NCBI GenBank assembly: GCA_945861065.1
Contig: CAMASI010000007.1
Span: 18,393 to 82,392 of the forward strand
DNA from: Klebsiella pneumoniae
Lineage (GTDB): Bacteria; Myxococcota_A; UBA796; GCA-2862545
DNA length: 64,000 bases
Reading direction: 5' to 3'
Positions 1 through 9,241 of this stretch are shown one piece after another (within the stretch, counting starts at the first letter, position 1; the number at the start of each line of letters is the position of its first letter). The position numbers were made by a program, and so were the translations under genes. The notes beneath the pieces are model-generated. The model saw only the letters and a program-made list of their open reading frames with translations. It was not told the DNA's origin and searched no databases.

Positions 1-524
1 AGCCGCTCATACTGCTCGGCGAGAGGCCTTCTGGTGTTTTCCGCGACGATTTGTTCGTACAGGGCCATCGGGCCTGACAGGTCGAGTTTCGGCTCTTCGC
101 CGATGGTCTCAAGAGCGACGAGGTCGTCCGTCTCAACCGCGGCAAAGTAGGCGGTCGCTTTGGTTTCATACTCGCCCTTCGCGACCTCGAACAACAGGTC
201 CGCGAGGCGAAACCGCACATGCGACGTGTAGGAGGCCGACGGGTGTAGTCGCAAGAAGTCGCGGAATCGGGCGATGGTGTCGATTCGGCCCTGAGCCGCC
301 GACACGGTCAGCTCCGCAATGACAGGGTCGTAGCCCTCCGCAATCCGAGTGCGTTCTTCGGCCTCTCGCGAATCGACCCAGGCCGTGGCGTCGGCTGCCA
401 TCTCCGAGAGTCGTTCCGCAAAACGGTTGTGCGCATTGCGCCATGCGTCGACTTCCGCAGGAGGCGGTGCCTCTGCGGCAAGCGCAGTCGCCCACAACGC
501 TAACCCAATGATTGACGCGCTCAT
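1..524 (-). CDS. Secreted TPR-like protein, N-terminal part only (runs off window edge)
   Basis: The reading frame opens with ATG at 524 and stays open to the window edge, giving about 174 residues. The N-terminus MSASIIGLALWATALAAEAP is a convincing signal peptide. The mature part is helical and rich in Ala, Arg and Glu (RFRDFLRLHPSA, FRLADLLFEVAKGEY), which resembles TPR-type repeat helices, so a periplasmic or envelope role is likely. Its ATG overlaps the TGA of the upstream TPR gene (ATGA, 521-524), so the two are translationally coupled. In myxobacteria such TPR proteins occur beside gliding-motility (Glt/Agl) genes. That link is inference only, because the diagnostic C-terminus is missing here. 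Confidence 0.75.
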   Translation of the reverse strand, partial: MSASIIGLALWATALAAEAPPPAEVDAWRNAHNRFAERLSEMAADATAWVDSREAEERTRIAEGYDPVIAELTVSAAQGRIDTIARFRDFLRLHPSASYTSHVRFRLADLLFEVAKGEYETKATAYFAAVETDDLVALETIGEEPKLDLSGPMALYEQIVAENTRRPLAEQYER

Positions 525-2770
525 TGGGCCACGCGGGTTCGAAGTTGGCGGTACCGATCGTCCAACGCGCCGAGCAACAAGTTGCGTTCGTTCAGGTTGC
601 GCTCGATTTCCGCTTCCGTATCGATCATCTGCGACCAGTACACGTCCACCACGCCGGTATCAGCCCGAAGCAGGGCGTCCCCAAAAAAGTCGGCAAGGTC
701 CACGAAGCCCCGACGGGCCAGTCCAACACCTACCGCCGAGGACGCCTGATCCAGGCGCGTAAACTGTGCGCGCTCGGCCTCAACGTCTGCGGCCAGCCGG
801 TCGAGCTGCGATCGGACAAGCGCTAGCTTCGAGTCCGCGAGTTGCGCAACTTGGACACCCACGTCCACGAAGCGCGCCCGAGCGACCGCGATGGCGTTGT
901 ACAAACCGTCGATCTGTTTGCCCACTGGCGTCGTCCGCAAGCCTGTGGCCAATAGCGCATCCTGCAGCGACGCCATCTCGGCCACAATCGCCGCATCCTC
1001 CTTGGAGGACAACATCGACACGACGACGTCAGGCAAACGCTTGTCGCCCAGTTGGCGCTCCAGGCCCCTCAGCTGCTCGCTTTCTCTGTCGATTTCGGCA
1101 ACGACAGAGCTGGCATCCAGCTGAACGCCGGATCCCAGCGATTGTGCCGCACGAACCACGGCGAGGTCGTCTTCCAGCGAACGCACGCGTTTCGCACGCT
1201 CCGAGATGTCGACTTGCAGGGTGCTCACTTCGAGGTCGTAGGCGTCTAGCACCGCGCGGACTTGCGCCACCCGCGTGCGGGCCTCGCCCACCCTTCCTGC
1301 CAGGGCCTCGCGTCGCGCAGTCACGGTCGGCGGAATGCTGACGCCCCCGTCCTTGAGAACCGTCTCGTGTACGCCCAACAGGGCGCCCCACGCATCCAAC
1401 ACGCCAACCTGGGACTCAGCAATCGAAAAGGACATCTGTTCAAAGCTGGTCAGCGTCGCCTGATGATCGACGATGAGTCGGAGCTCACGTACGATCTGCT
1501 CGGCCCGCGCGAGGTCTTCTGCCTGATTCTGGAGATCTCGGGCAGAGCCCACGGCCCGAGCAAATTCTGGGTCGTCCAGCATCATCGCCGTCGCATAGCT
1601 GGGCACACCTTCAATCACGGCACCGTCGAGCCCAAAGGCGGCGGCCTGCCGAAAGAAGTCTGAAGGGCCCTGTGAACCGACCGCAAGATCAGAAAAGCGT
1701 TGTTGCACCGGCGTATAGTCGCGAACCACCTGATCGTAGGACGCCAAGGCCGCTTCGGCGTTCCGCTGGTTCATCTGGAGGTGGCCCACCAGCAACCTGA
1801 GGCGCGCCGTGTAGGCATGTTGGGGGTACCCGAGGCTAAACACCTCGACGCCGCGCAACGCGGACTCCCAATCCTCCAAGCGGATCCACGTCCAAATGGA
1901 CTCGTAGAGCTGATCGGCCAGAAGCGTCGGCGCACCCACGACCAAGCTGTAGGACTCCGCCGCGGAAAGGAACTCGCCCAGTTCGTACTGCACACGAGCG
2001 CTTGCCAACCGACCGTGGGCCACGACCTCTCGGTCCTCCGTCGTCAAAGCGGGGGCACCCGCCAACTCCGTGAAGAGTACCAGGGCGCCCGCCAGGTCCT
2101 TTTCGCGAACCGCGATGGTCCCGAGCAAGTACCGACCCTTGAGGTACCACGTGGTGCCTGGCCCGATGTCGAGCAGGTAGGACTTCGCGCGGGTAAAATC
2201 AGCTTGCCAATAGAAGTTCTTGCCCACGGCGTAGGTGATCTGCGGTGTCGCAGCGATGCGTCCACCGAGAATCTCCTTCTCGAACAACTTGTAGAACCGA
2301 TCGGAACGGCCGTTGGTTGCGTACAGATCCAGCAACCGCCGAACGGACGCCACGCGGAACGGATGGGCGCTGTCTTCCGCCATCGAAGAGTAACGAACCT
2401 CGGCCGTTTCGAAATCCTCCATTTCGAACAGTGACTCTGCGAAGGACCACTCCACATCCGCTTGCAGGTCCGTTCCCGCCAGGGAACCCGACGTGACGAG
2501 GGAGAAGAACCCTTCGGCCGCCCGTTTGTGCTCGCCGATCATCTCCGCATACACGCTGTCCGCAAAACGCTCGGCCGCGGCGCCAGTGTCCAGCGCACCC
2601 TGACCCGCGCTCCCCGCCCGCCGTTCAATGTCGCCGGCGAACCGGACAAAGCCGCCCACCCGTGAATCGAGTTCCGCCAACTCGTCAGCCACGCCTGCGC
2701 GCGCGGAGTTCACGACCGCTGCACCGAGCGCGATCGAAACGACGCGCATTCCGAGCATCCACCGCTTCAT
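521..2770 (-). CDS. Large periplasmic TPR-repeat protein (gliding-motility-cluster type)
   Basis: A 749-residue protein starting with a signal-peptide-like segment (MKRWMLGMRVVSIALGAAVV, cleavage after NSARA). About residues 60-370 are a run of helical repeats of TPR type (for example EFLSAAESYSLVV, NAEAALASYDQVV). From about 400 on it becomes coiled-coil-like and rich in Arg, Glu and Leu (SISERAKRVRSLEDDL-type segments), suggesting a scaffold role. Start and stop overlap both neighbours by ATGA (2767-2770 and 521-524), so the three genes form one translational unit. Proteins of this layout are found in myxobacterial Glt/Agl envelope clusters. I assign the architecture with confidence but not the exact family member. 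Confidence 0.75.
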   Translation of the reverse strand: MKRWMLGMRVVSIALGAAVVNSARAGVADELAELDSRVGGFVRFAGDIERRAGSAGQGALDTGAAAERFADSVYAEMIGEHKRAAEGFFSLVTSGSLAGTDLQADVEWSFAESLFEMEDFETAEVRYSSMAEDSAHPFRVASVRRLLDLYATNGRSDRFYKLFEKEILGGRIAATPQITYAVGKNFYWQADFTRAKSYLLDIGPGTTWYLKGRYLLGTIAVREKDLAGALVLFTELAGAPALTTEDREVVAHGRLASARVQYELGEFLSAAESYSLVVGAPTLLADQLYESIWTWIRLEDWESALRGVEVFSLGYPQHAYTARLRLLVGHLQMNQRNAEAALASYDQVVRDYTPVQQRFSDLAVGSQGPSDFFRQAAAFGLDGAVIEGVPSYATAMMLDDPEFARAVGSARDLQNQAEDLARAEQIVRELRLIVDHQATLTSFEQMSFSIAESQVGVLDAWGALLGVHETVLKDGGVSIPPTVTARREALAGRVGEARTRVAQVRAVLDAYDLEVSTLQVDISERAKRVRSLEDDLAVVRAAQSLGSGVQLDASSVVAEIDRESEQLRGLERQLGDKRLPDVVVSMLSSKEDAAIVAEMASLQDALLATGLRTTPVGKQIDGLYNAIAVARARFVDVGVQVAQLADSKLALVRSQLDRLAADVEAERAQFTRLDQASSAVGVGLARRGFVDLADFFGDALLRADTGVVDVYWSQMIDTEAEIERNLNERNLLLGALDDRYRQLRTRVAQ

Positions 2771-3390
2771 CGTTCGCGAAGGTCCTCGGTTCGCGCGTCG
2801 AACTCGATGCGCGGCCGGTCGACGTAGCTCGTAAATGCGCCCTTGCTCTGGGCGACCGCGCGAAGAACGGTCAGGCGACCATCCTCAACCTTGAACTCGT
2901 AGCTGGAGGTCACCCGAAATTCGTAGCCTTTCAGATACGAGAAAATGCGGTAACCGGCACCGCGCAGCGTCAGATTCACCTGCAGGTCGTGGTTGCCAGC
3001 GGGCAACGCCTGCTCGTGCACCTTGAGCTCCGTCGTATCGTCGAGGGCACCTGTGCTATCGACCTTGCTAAAGATGTTCTTGCCATTCAGGAAGTATTGC
3101 GCCGACTCCATCGAGTAGCCACCTCCCAGCTCGTTGACATGCCACACAGCGACACGCGCACCGACAGTCGCCGAACTGGAAACCAGCTCTCTCAGCAGCT
3201 GTAGCGTCGCCTTCGAGCGAAAAACGCGCTCCTTCAGGTCGTCCACGTCCTCTTCTACGGTTCTCAGCTCACGGCTGAAATCCGTAGACGGGACTGGAGC
3301 CTCCGGCGGAGTGGCGGTCCCATCTTCCGCCTGGGCAACGGCAGCGCAACACAAAAACGCCCCGACAAACACCGCCCGAAACCACATCAC
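2767..3390 (-). CDS. Small secreted protein heading the TPR operon
   Basis: About 207 residues. The first codon is GTG at 3390, and an ATG follows immediately at 3387, so either may be used. The N-terminus (FRAVFVGAFLCCAAVAQAED) is a signal peptide. Residues about 40-75 look like a short coiled coil (RELRTVEEDVDDLKERVFR), followed by a beta-rich domain that contains AGNHDLQVNLTLRG, the kind of sequence found in small periplasmic binding or PEGA-like folds. Similar small secreted proteins sit next to TPR proteins in myxobacterial genomes and are sometimes misnamed dihydrolipoamide acetyltransferase. Nothing in the sequence supports such an enzyme. The function is unknown and an envelope role is likely. 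Confidence 0.65.
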   Translation of the reverse strand: MMWFRAVFVGAFLCCAAVAQAEDGTATPPEAPVPSTDFSRELRTVEEDVDDLKERVFRSKATLQLLRELVSSSATVGARVAVWHVNELGGGYSMESAQYFLNGKNIFSKVDSTGALDDTTELKVHEQALPAGNHDLQVNLTLRGAGYRIFSYLKGYEFRVTSSYEFKVEDGRLTVLRAVAQSKGAFTSYVDRPRIEFDARTEDLRER

Positions 3391-3486
3391 AGCCTCGACA
3401 GCTCGTGGTAATCCACACTTGCGGAATCACCACCTCGGGGCGCATATCGCTGACTCCGACCCCATGTCAAAGCGTCGGATCCACCG

Positions 3487-4962
3487 TCATCGAGGATAAC
3501 CAAGCGCCACCTCATCGGTTTGTGTCATCGACAACTCCTGTACGAAGCGATCTTGCACACGCCGGACCTGAGCGTTGCCGCCATCAATGTCGTTGGCGAG
3601 AAACGCAAATGCGTAGCGTTCACCACCATCCGAGCTCACCATTCCCACCAGACAATGAACGCCGTCGATGGTACCGGTCTTGCCACGAAACGAGCCTGGC
3701 TGGTCATTTCCACGGCGGACCAAGGTCCCGTCGACCCCGGCGATGGACAACGAAGCCCGAAACTCGTCGGCAAGTAGGGGGTCCCGATCCATGTCGCGGA
3801 GAACCTCGACCAGCGTCGTGGGGCGGACTGCGCCATGCTCAGCAAGGCCAGACCCGTTGACGAGTTGGTCAAGCTCTGGATCGACGCCAAGACTGCGCAA
3901 ATAGTCGGCGACCGCCAGCATGCCGTTTTCATTCGAACCCGGCTGGCCCGAGGTCTGCGCCCCGATGGCGCGTATGACCTGTTCAGCAATGAAGTTGTTG
4001 GAGTGTTTGTTCATGTCCGCCAAGACCGCGGCCATGGGCGGGGAGGTGGACCGCGCGAGGCGGGTCGCATCGCCCGGGGCGTTGCCCGCCCGGAACTTGC
4101 CCTTCACAGCGATGGGTTCCCGCAACATCATTTGTTTGAATGCAGCAATGAAGTGGCCGGTCGGGTCCGCTACGGCCCGGTAGTGTCGGTCCACCTCAGA
4201 CGCGGAGGGAACCACGCCGGTGACCGTGAACTTGAGACGTTTGTCTGCAAGAATCTCACGCTCCAGCTTGATCGTATTCGACGACCGCTCGCTCCCCGTC
4301 GTTGCGGTCGAGACGAGCTCCACATGATCGCCCACCGGCGTTTCCAACACGACACGGGCTGGACCCCCGACGGTCGCACCGGGTCCGACGACCACCGCTA
4401 CGGTGTTGAAGTTAACCGCCAACGCCCCCAATTCTGGAAAGTAGGCCGGGCCGTTCTGAACGTCGTCGGATTTGTCCCAGCCCACGATCCGCGTCTCGGG
4501 CGCAAAATAGTCGGCGTCGAAAACCACATCGCCGTCCACCGTCGCAATCCCGACGACGGCGAGGTCATGGACCAGCTTCCACAGCCGCTCCACAACCAGC
4601 GTTGGATCTCCACCGCCTCGAACATACAAATTCCCGTGCAACACACCGTCGGCGTCGACTTCGCCATCTGTTTCGACCACGGTTTGGAATCGCCAGGCCG
4701 GTCCGAGTGTGCGCAAGGCCGTGGCGGCCGTCACGACCTTCATCGTGCTGGCGCCGTTGAGCGCCTTGTCCGCGTGCGCCGCGTACATGACCTCTCCGTC
4801 CGCCACGCGCACGACAACGACGGAGACGTCCACACCGCGCAACGCACGGTCGGCGAGCACCGGGCTGAGCAAAGAATCCAATGGATGCAGCTGCACAGGC
4901 ACTTCGGCGTAGGCCGAGGCAGAGAGCCACAAGGCTAAGAAGGCCACGCGGATGGGGCGCAT
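3487..4962 (-). CDS. dacB: D-alanyl-D-alanine carboxypeptidase/endopeptidase, PBP4 family
   Basis: A 491-residue periplasmic peptidase of the S13 family, which cleaves D-Ala from peptidoglycan stem peptides and D-Ala-mDAP cross-links. All three active-site motifs are present: STMK (nucleophile Ser at about residue 72, Lys 75), SNN in KHSNNFIAEQ, and KTG in FRGKTGTIDG near the C-terminus. The signal peptide is MRPIRVAFLALWLSASAYA. I chose the ATG at 4962 because the signal peptide starts there. The open frame runs upstream to 5535, but that part is low-complexity Arg/Gly-rich sequence antisense to sppA. The length fits the family. It is transcribed divergently from sppA across a gap of about 125 bp. 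Confidence 0.93.
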   Translation of the reverse strand: MRPIRVAFLALWLSASAYAEVPVQLHPLDSLLSPVLADRALRGVDVSVVVVRVADGEVMYAAHADKALNGASTMKVVTAATALRTLGPAWRFQTVVETDGEVDADGVLHGNLYVRGGGDPTLVVERLWKLVHDLAVVGIATVDGDVVFDADYFAPETRIVGWDKSDDVQNGPAYFPELGALAVNFNTVAVVVGPGATVGGPARVVLETPVGDHVELVSTATTGSERSSNTIKLEREILADKRLKFTVTGVVPSASEVDRHYRAVADPTGHFIAAFKQMMLREPIAVKGKFRAGNAPGDATRLARSTSPPMAAVLADMNKHSNNFIAEQVIRAIGAQTSGQPGSNENGMLAVADYLRSLGVDPELDQLVNGSGLAEHGAVRPTTLVEVLRDMDRDPLLADEFRASLSIAGVDGTLVRRGNDQPGSFRGKTGTIDGVHCLVGMVSSDGGERYAFAFLANDIDGGNAQVRRVQDRFVQELSMTQTDEVALGYPR

Positions 4963-5088
4963 GGGAACTCCGGGGACAGGGCGGGCAACGCGGAAACACC
5001 GGCGGGCGCCGGATGCGTCCCACCCTGCGTATCCGATTGGCGCGCAGGTGGGCGCCTCGGGGTACGATGCGTGTCCGCGGGAGCAAGA

Positions 5089-7455
5089 ATGCTGTTGTTG
5101 GTCGCCCTCAGTTCGCCATCCCTTGCACAGGAGCCGACCGCTCTGAGAGGTTCCGCCCCTGCTGCATCCGTCGCAGGCGCCGACGTGGCGTGGGCTCCTT
5201 TCGTCTCCCCCGCCCTGACAGCCTTCGACCCTGATCCGCGCGGCGGCTTCTTCTTCGCCGCTCAGAATGGGGCGCTGAACGGCTTCGCGATGACGACCGG
5301 TCGGGGCGGTATTGGGGCCGGCGGCACGTGGCTCGACCCCGACGGCGACGGTTCCGGCGAAGGGTCCATCGACGCCAATTTCGCGGCGCGCTTCGAAGAC
5401 AACGTCAGTATCGGAACCACCATCGTCACGCGTTTCCAAGACACGGGCGTCACGCCGACCTTGGACTTGGGCCTCGCGTGGCGACCCACCGGCGGTCTCG
5501 GATTTGCGGGTGTGTTGCACAACGTGGCCACCCACAACCCGGACTTCAGCCCGATCGCATCGGCAGGTCTCGTGGTTCGCCCGTGGGCTGGGCGGACCGA
5601 GCTAGGCCTGGACGCCGTCTCCGACCTGGCCACCGACCAACTGTGGTTGCGTCCGACGCTGCATCTTTGGCCTACGCCAGGATTTCACCTGTTCGCCGAC
5701 CTGCGACAGGAAGTCGGGCTGGCCCTGTCGCCAACCGTCGGCTTCGGCGCGGCGTTTACGGCGTTCAGCCTCGAAACAGGGGCCGCAACCCAGGTTCTGA
5801 ACACGACTCCGAACGCGGTCGCCTTTGTGGCCCTGCAAGATTCCGACGATTCGCTGATTCGCCCCAAGGAGACGGCAGACATCGACCTTTCGTCGACACC
5901 GCCCTACGAAAGCCGGCGGTCGTTGCTCGTCAGAGACACGGGACTCACGTGGTCGGAGACGCTGAGCGCCGTGAAACGCGCCGCGCAGGACCGGTCCGTC
6001 AAATCGCTCATCCTCCGGCTCGACGGGGCCGCCCTGTCCTGGGCCCGGGGGAAAGAGCTGAGGGACGGCGTGCTAGAAGTCACCGCTGCCGGCAAGCCCG
6101 TCACCGCCTGGTTGGGCCCCAATGTAGGCACGGGCTCGTACTGGATTGCAACGGCCGCAAGCAAGATCGCGATCGACCCGGCCGGCCAACTCGACCTCAC
6201 CGGCGGAGCGATTGACCTCCTCCATTTGCGCGGTCTGCTCGATCGAATTGGGGTTGAGGCCCAGATGGTTCGCCGCAGCGAGTACAAGAGTGCACCCGAA
6301 CAAATGTCGTTGAACGAGCCGTCCGCCGAGGCGTTGGAGCAAATGGAAGTGCTGCTCGACGACGTGTTCGACGGCATCGTAGCGGATATCGCCAATCGAC
6401 GCGGACGGAATGCGGACGAGGTCAAAGCGTGGATCGACGAAGGCCCGTGGCCAGCAAAAAAGGCGGTGGAAGCTGGGCTCATCGACGAGCTGATGTGGCC
6501 TGACCAGCTGCACGACGGGGAAACCGATCTCGTGGCGGCCCTGGCGTCTCGTCCTGGGCATTCCGGATGGACCCCGGACAGGGCCATCGCCGTCGTCGTC
6601 ATCGAAGGGGCCATCGTGGACGGCGACAGCCGTTCGGGGAACTTCCTGGGTCCTAGAACATCGGGCGCCGACACCGTCGTCCGCCAGCTCGAAGAGGCTC
6701 GAACGACGGACCGGATCAAGGCGGTCGTGATCCGGGTCGACAGCCCCGGCGGCAGCGCCTCAGCCTCCGACGCCATTTGGCGCGCCGTTCAGCGCGTGAA
6801 GCGTGAGAAGCCAGTGGTCGTCTCGATGGGAGGGCTTGCAGCAAGCGGCGGCTACTACGTGGCTTGCGGCGCCGACGAGATTTTTGCCGAACCTCAAACG
6901 ATCACAGGCTCGATCGGTGTGTTCACAACGAAGATTTCGGCCGGAGCGTTGTTCGACAAGCTCGGGGTCACGTCCACCGTCATCCAGCGCGGCCGGAATG
7001 CGGACCTCAACAGCACCAGCCACCCGTGGAATGCCGACCAGCGCGAAGAGATGCAATCGTTGGTGGATTCCATTTATGAGTTGTTCAAAGAGCGCGTCGC
7101 CGAAGGTCGTCGGTTGGAGGCCGACGTCGTGGAGGCCGCGGCGCGAGGCCGTGTGTGGAGCGGCACACGGGCACAACAGGCGGGCCTAGTGGACAAACTC
7201 GGCGGCTTGCCTGATGCCGTGATGGCAGCGCGTGCCCGGGCAGGAATCTCGGACAAGCGCGAAGTCGCCTTGGTCAGCCTTCGCGAGGACGGACGAATGG
7301 TGGATCTGCTCACGCCGGAACTGATCACCGCGACCGCTACGCAACCGCTGGAGGCGCTTATGCGCCCCCTCGGGCCCGCATTGTTGTTGGCCACCCACCC
7401 GGAAGTCTCTGTGTGGGCCCTTGACCCGACATGGCTGGTCCAGGAAGTTCGGTGA
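5089..7455 (+). CDS. sppA: Signal peptide peptidase SppA (67K type) with barrel-like N-terminal extension
   Basis: Serine/lysine-dyad protease of family S49, which degrades cleaved signal peptides. From the ATG at 5089 it is 788 residues. A GGAG 5-6 bases upstream and the immediately following signal peptide (MLLLVALSSPSLAQ) favour this start over the GTG at 5071. Residues about 30-255 are not typical SppA: alternating Gly/aromatic strands (FAGVLHNVATHNPDFS, FHLFADLRQEVGL) resemble an outer-membrane beta-barrel. Two S49 domains follow. The general-base Lys lies in EYKSAPEQ (about 400) and the nucleophile Ser in GLAASGGYY (about 586), as in the tandem-domain E. coli enzyme. The stop overlaps the start of the next gene (GTGA, 7452-7455). 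Confidence 0.9.
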   Translation: MLLLVALSSPSLAQEPTALRGSAPAASVAGADVAWAPFVSPALTAFDPDPRGGFFFAAQNGALNGFAMTTGRGGIGAGGTWLDPDGDGSGEGSIDANFAARFEDNVSIGTTIVTRFQDTGVTPTLDLGLAWRPTGGLGFAGVLHNVATHNPDFSPIASAGLVVRPWAGRTELGLDAVSDLATDQLWLRPTLHLWPTPGFHLFADLRQEVGLALSPTVGFGAAFTAFSLETGAATQVLNTTPNAVAFVALQDSDDSLIRPKETADIDLSSTPPYESRRSLLVRDTGLTWSETLSAVKRAAQDRSVKSLILRLDGAALSWARGKELRDGVLEVTAAGKPVTAWLGPNVGTGSYWIATAASKIAIDPAGQLDLTGGAIDLLHLRGLLDRIGVEAQMVRRSEYKSAPEQMSLNEPSAEALEQMEVLLDDVFDGIVADIANRRGRNADEVKAWIDEGPWPAKKAVEAGLIDELMWPDQLHDGETDLVAALASRPGHSGWTPDRAIAVVVIEGAIVDGDSRSGNFLGPRTSGADTVVRQLEEARTTDRIKAVVIRVDSPGGSASASDAIWRAVQRVKREKPVVVSMGGLAASGGYYVACGADEIFAEPQTITGSIGVFTTKISAGALFDKLGVTSTVIQRGRNADLNSTSHPWNADQREEMQSLVDSIYELFKERVAEGRRLEADVVEAAARGRVWSGTRAQQAGLVDKLGGLPDAVMAARARAGISDKREVALVSLREDGRMVDLLTPELITATATQPLEALMRPLGPALLLATHPEVSVWALDPTWLVQEVR

Positions 7456-8837
7456 GCGCTCGATTGTTGGTCGTCGACGACGACCGGGCCGTACGCACGG
7501 TTCTCGCGGTCAACCTCGGCAAAGCCGGACACACCGTTGTTGCGGCATCCGATCCGGTCGAGGCCGCTGGCGCCCTCGCCGACGCGCCATTTGATCTCGT
7601 CCTCACCGACGTTCGCATGCCAACGGGAACGGGTCTGGCCCTGCTCACCCGCATCCGCGCTGCGTGGCCCGACATCGGCGTCATCGTCATGACCGGGTAC
7701 GGATCCGTGTCTGACGCCGTGTCCGCCATGAAGGCAGGCGCCGAAGACTACCTCATCAAGCCCATCGAACGCGACGCCTTGCTCCTGGTGGTCGACCGGG
7801 CGCTGGCACGCAGGGCGCTGCGCTCCGAACTGCTCCTGCTCCGAAAGGAGGTCGACCAACGGTACGGATTCCACAACCTGATCGGAACCACGCCCGTCAT
7901 GGTAGCGCTCTACGAATCGCTGGCAGCCGTCGCAGACACCCAAGCCACCGTCTTGTTGCAGGGCCAGACCGGAACCGGCAAGGAGCTGCTTGCGCACGCG
8001 CTTCACCGGGCGAGTCGCAGATCCGAGGGTCCATTCGTCGCCCTCAACTGCGCGGCACTCCCCGAAAGTCTGCTCGAGAGTGAACTGTTCGGTCACGAGA
8101 AGGGGGCCTTCACCGGCGCCGTCCGACACCACAACGGCCGCTTCGAACAGGCGCACGGAGGAACGCTTCTCCTCGACGAAATTGGCGACGTATCCGCCGC
8201 CGTTCAGGCCTCCCTTTTGCGCGTACTTCAGAACGGCGAAGTACAACGCGTCGGCGGAACACACACCGTGCGCGTGGACGTTCGGGTGATTGCGGCGACG
8301 AACAAAGACCTCCGAGCGGAAGTCTCTGCGGGTCGTTTCCGTCAGGACCTGTATTACCGACTCAAAGTCGTCTCCTTACGCGTGCCTTCGCTGTTCGAAC
8401 GAACGGCCGACATTCCCCTGCTCGTAGACCATTTCGTGCGCAAATACGCCGCGGAGCACCAGCGCAACATTCCTCGGGTGTTTGCGGCAGCCTTGGAGCC
8501 CTTGCTGACGTACGCCTGGCCCGGGAATGTTCGGCAACTCGAGCACGTCGTCGAGAGCGCTGTGGTTTTGTGTCGGAACGACGAGATTCACGGATTCGAC
8601 TTGATGGACGAGGCCCCACCGGCACCCGCCCGCGAGGCACCCGACCTGCTTCCACCGCTCGGCATGAACCTGCAACAGGCGTTGCTAGAGTACGAGCGAC
8701 AGGTGTTGATCGCGGCGCTCAAGGAGTCCGGCGGCGTACAAGCGGCTGCGGCGCGACGTCTCGGCGTCACCCGCAGCAACCTCAACTATCGGGTCACGAG
8801 GCTGGGAATCACCCTCAAAGACGTCGACTACGAGTAA
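7452..8837 (+). CDS. Sigma-54-dependent NtrC-family response regulator
   Basis: Three-domain transcription activator. The receiver domain at the N-terminus has phosphoacceptor Asp at about 53 in VLTDVRMPT. The AAA+ domain has Walker A GQTGTGKE, the sigma-54 contact loop GAFTGA and Walker B GTLLLDEIGD. The C-terminal Fis-type helix-turn-helix is AAARRLGVTRSNLNYRV. I chose the GTG at 7452 because AGGAAG lies five bases upstream and it overlaps the sppA stop as GTGA. The ATG at 7431 (seven residues longer) has no ribosome site. No histidine kinase gene is adjacent. Coupling to sppA suggests a shared transcript and perhaps an envelope-stress regulon, which is inference. Confidence 0.92.
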   Translation: MSARLLVVDDDRAVRTVLAVNLGKAGHTVVAASDPVEAAGALADAPFDLVLTDVRMPTGTGLALLTRIRAAWPDIGVIVMTGYGSVSDAVSAMKAGAEDYLIKPIERDALLLVVDRALARRALRSELLLLRKEVDQRYGFHNLIGTTPVMVALYESLAAVADTQATVLLQGQTGTGKELLAHALHRASRRSEGPFVALNCAALPESLLESELFGHEKGAFTGAVRHHNGRFEQAHGGTLLLDEIGDVSAAVQASLLRVLQNGEVQRVGGTHTVRVDVRVIAATNKDLRAEVSAGRFRQDLYYRLKVVSLRVPSLFERTADIPLLVDHFVRKYAAEHQRNIPRVFAAALEPLLTYAWPGNVRQLEHVVESAVVLCRNDEIHGFDLMDEAPPAPAREAPDLLPPLGMNLQQALLEYERQVLIAALKESGGVQAAAARRLGVTRSNLNYRVTRLGITLKDVDYE

Positions 8838-8846
8838 AAGGCTGGT

Positions 8847-9134
8847 TCATTGGACGTAGACGGCGATGAGGCTGTCGCAAGTCATCTGTGCAAGGTCTCC
8901 AGACGCATCATCGCACACGTCTTGAGCCACCGAGAGCTCACCGGACGACAGGTCTGCGCTGGTTCGATCCCAATCGTCGAGGCACTGGTTCACGAAGCCG
9001 GCGCGGCCAGAGGCGCCGAGGTCTTCCCACACCAAAGCGCCGCTCCGACACGCCGCAATGCGGCCTCCCGTCTGGCGACACAGCGCGGCACAGGGGTCGC
9101 CGCCACATGCGAGGAGGGCGAGAGCAAGAAGCAT
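8847..9134 (-). CDS. Small cysteine-rich lipoprotein, unknown function
   Basis: A 95-residue protein beginning MLLALALLACGGDP, a clear lipobox (LLAC with the acylated Cys at residue 10). The mature part holds eight further cysteines (CAALC, AACRSG, NQCLDD, DVCDDA, MTCDSL), consistent with disulfide bonding in the periplasm or on the outer membrane. The ATG at 9134-9132 shares its first base with the 3' discriminator base of tRNA-Phe. The open frame continues upstream through the tRNA to 9410, but that translation is a tRNA artefact. There is no clear ribosome site because the tRNA occupies that place. I do not recognise the family. Confidence 0.6.
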   Translation of the reverse strand: MLLALALLACGGDPCAALCRQTGGRIAACRSGALVWEDLGASGRAGFVNQCLDDWDRTSADLSSGELSVAQDVCDDASGDLAQMTCDSLIAVYVQ

Positions 9135-9206
9135 GGCCGGAGACGGAATCGAACCGCCGACACGGGGATTTTCAGTCCCCTGCTCTACCAACTGAGCTAC
9201 CCGGCC
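9134..9206 (-). tRNA. tRNA-Phe (GAA)
   Basis: A 73-nt cloverleaf on the minus strand. The acceptor arm GGCCGGG pairs with TCCGGCC (the last pair is G-T), the D-arm is GCTCAGTTGGTAGAGC, the anticodon stem GGGGA/TCCCC carries the loop CTGAAAA with anticodon GAA, and the T-arm is GGCGG-TTCGATT-CCGTC. The discriminator is A. The CCA end is not encoded (TGC follows), unlike the two tRNAs at 21926-22080, which do encode it. The gene lies between the ferredoxin gene and the small lipoprotein, and its last base is the first base of the lipoprotein ATG. Confidence 0.95.
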
Positions 9207-9241
9207 GAGCCCAGCGGCGGTAACGAGCGCGTCCTGGACGG

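Noticed and set aside
766..2496. Antisense frames over the TPR gene
   Set aside because: High-GC third positions create long antisense frames. They are Arg/Pro-rich without start signals.
4963..5535. 190-residue N-terminal extension of dacB
   Set aside because: It is antisense to sppA, Arg/Gly-rich and lies before a clear signal peptide.
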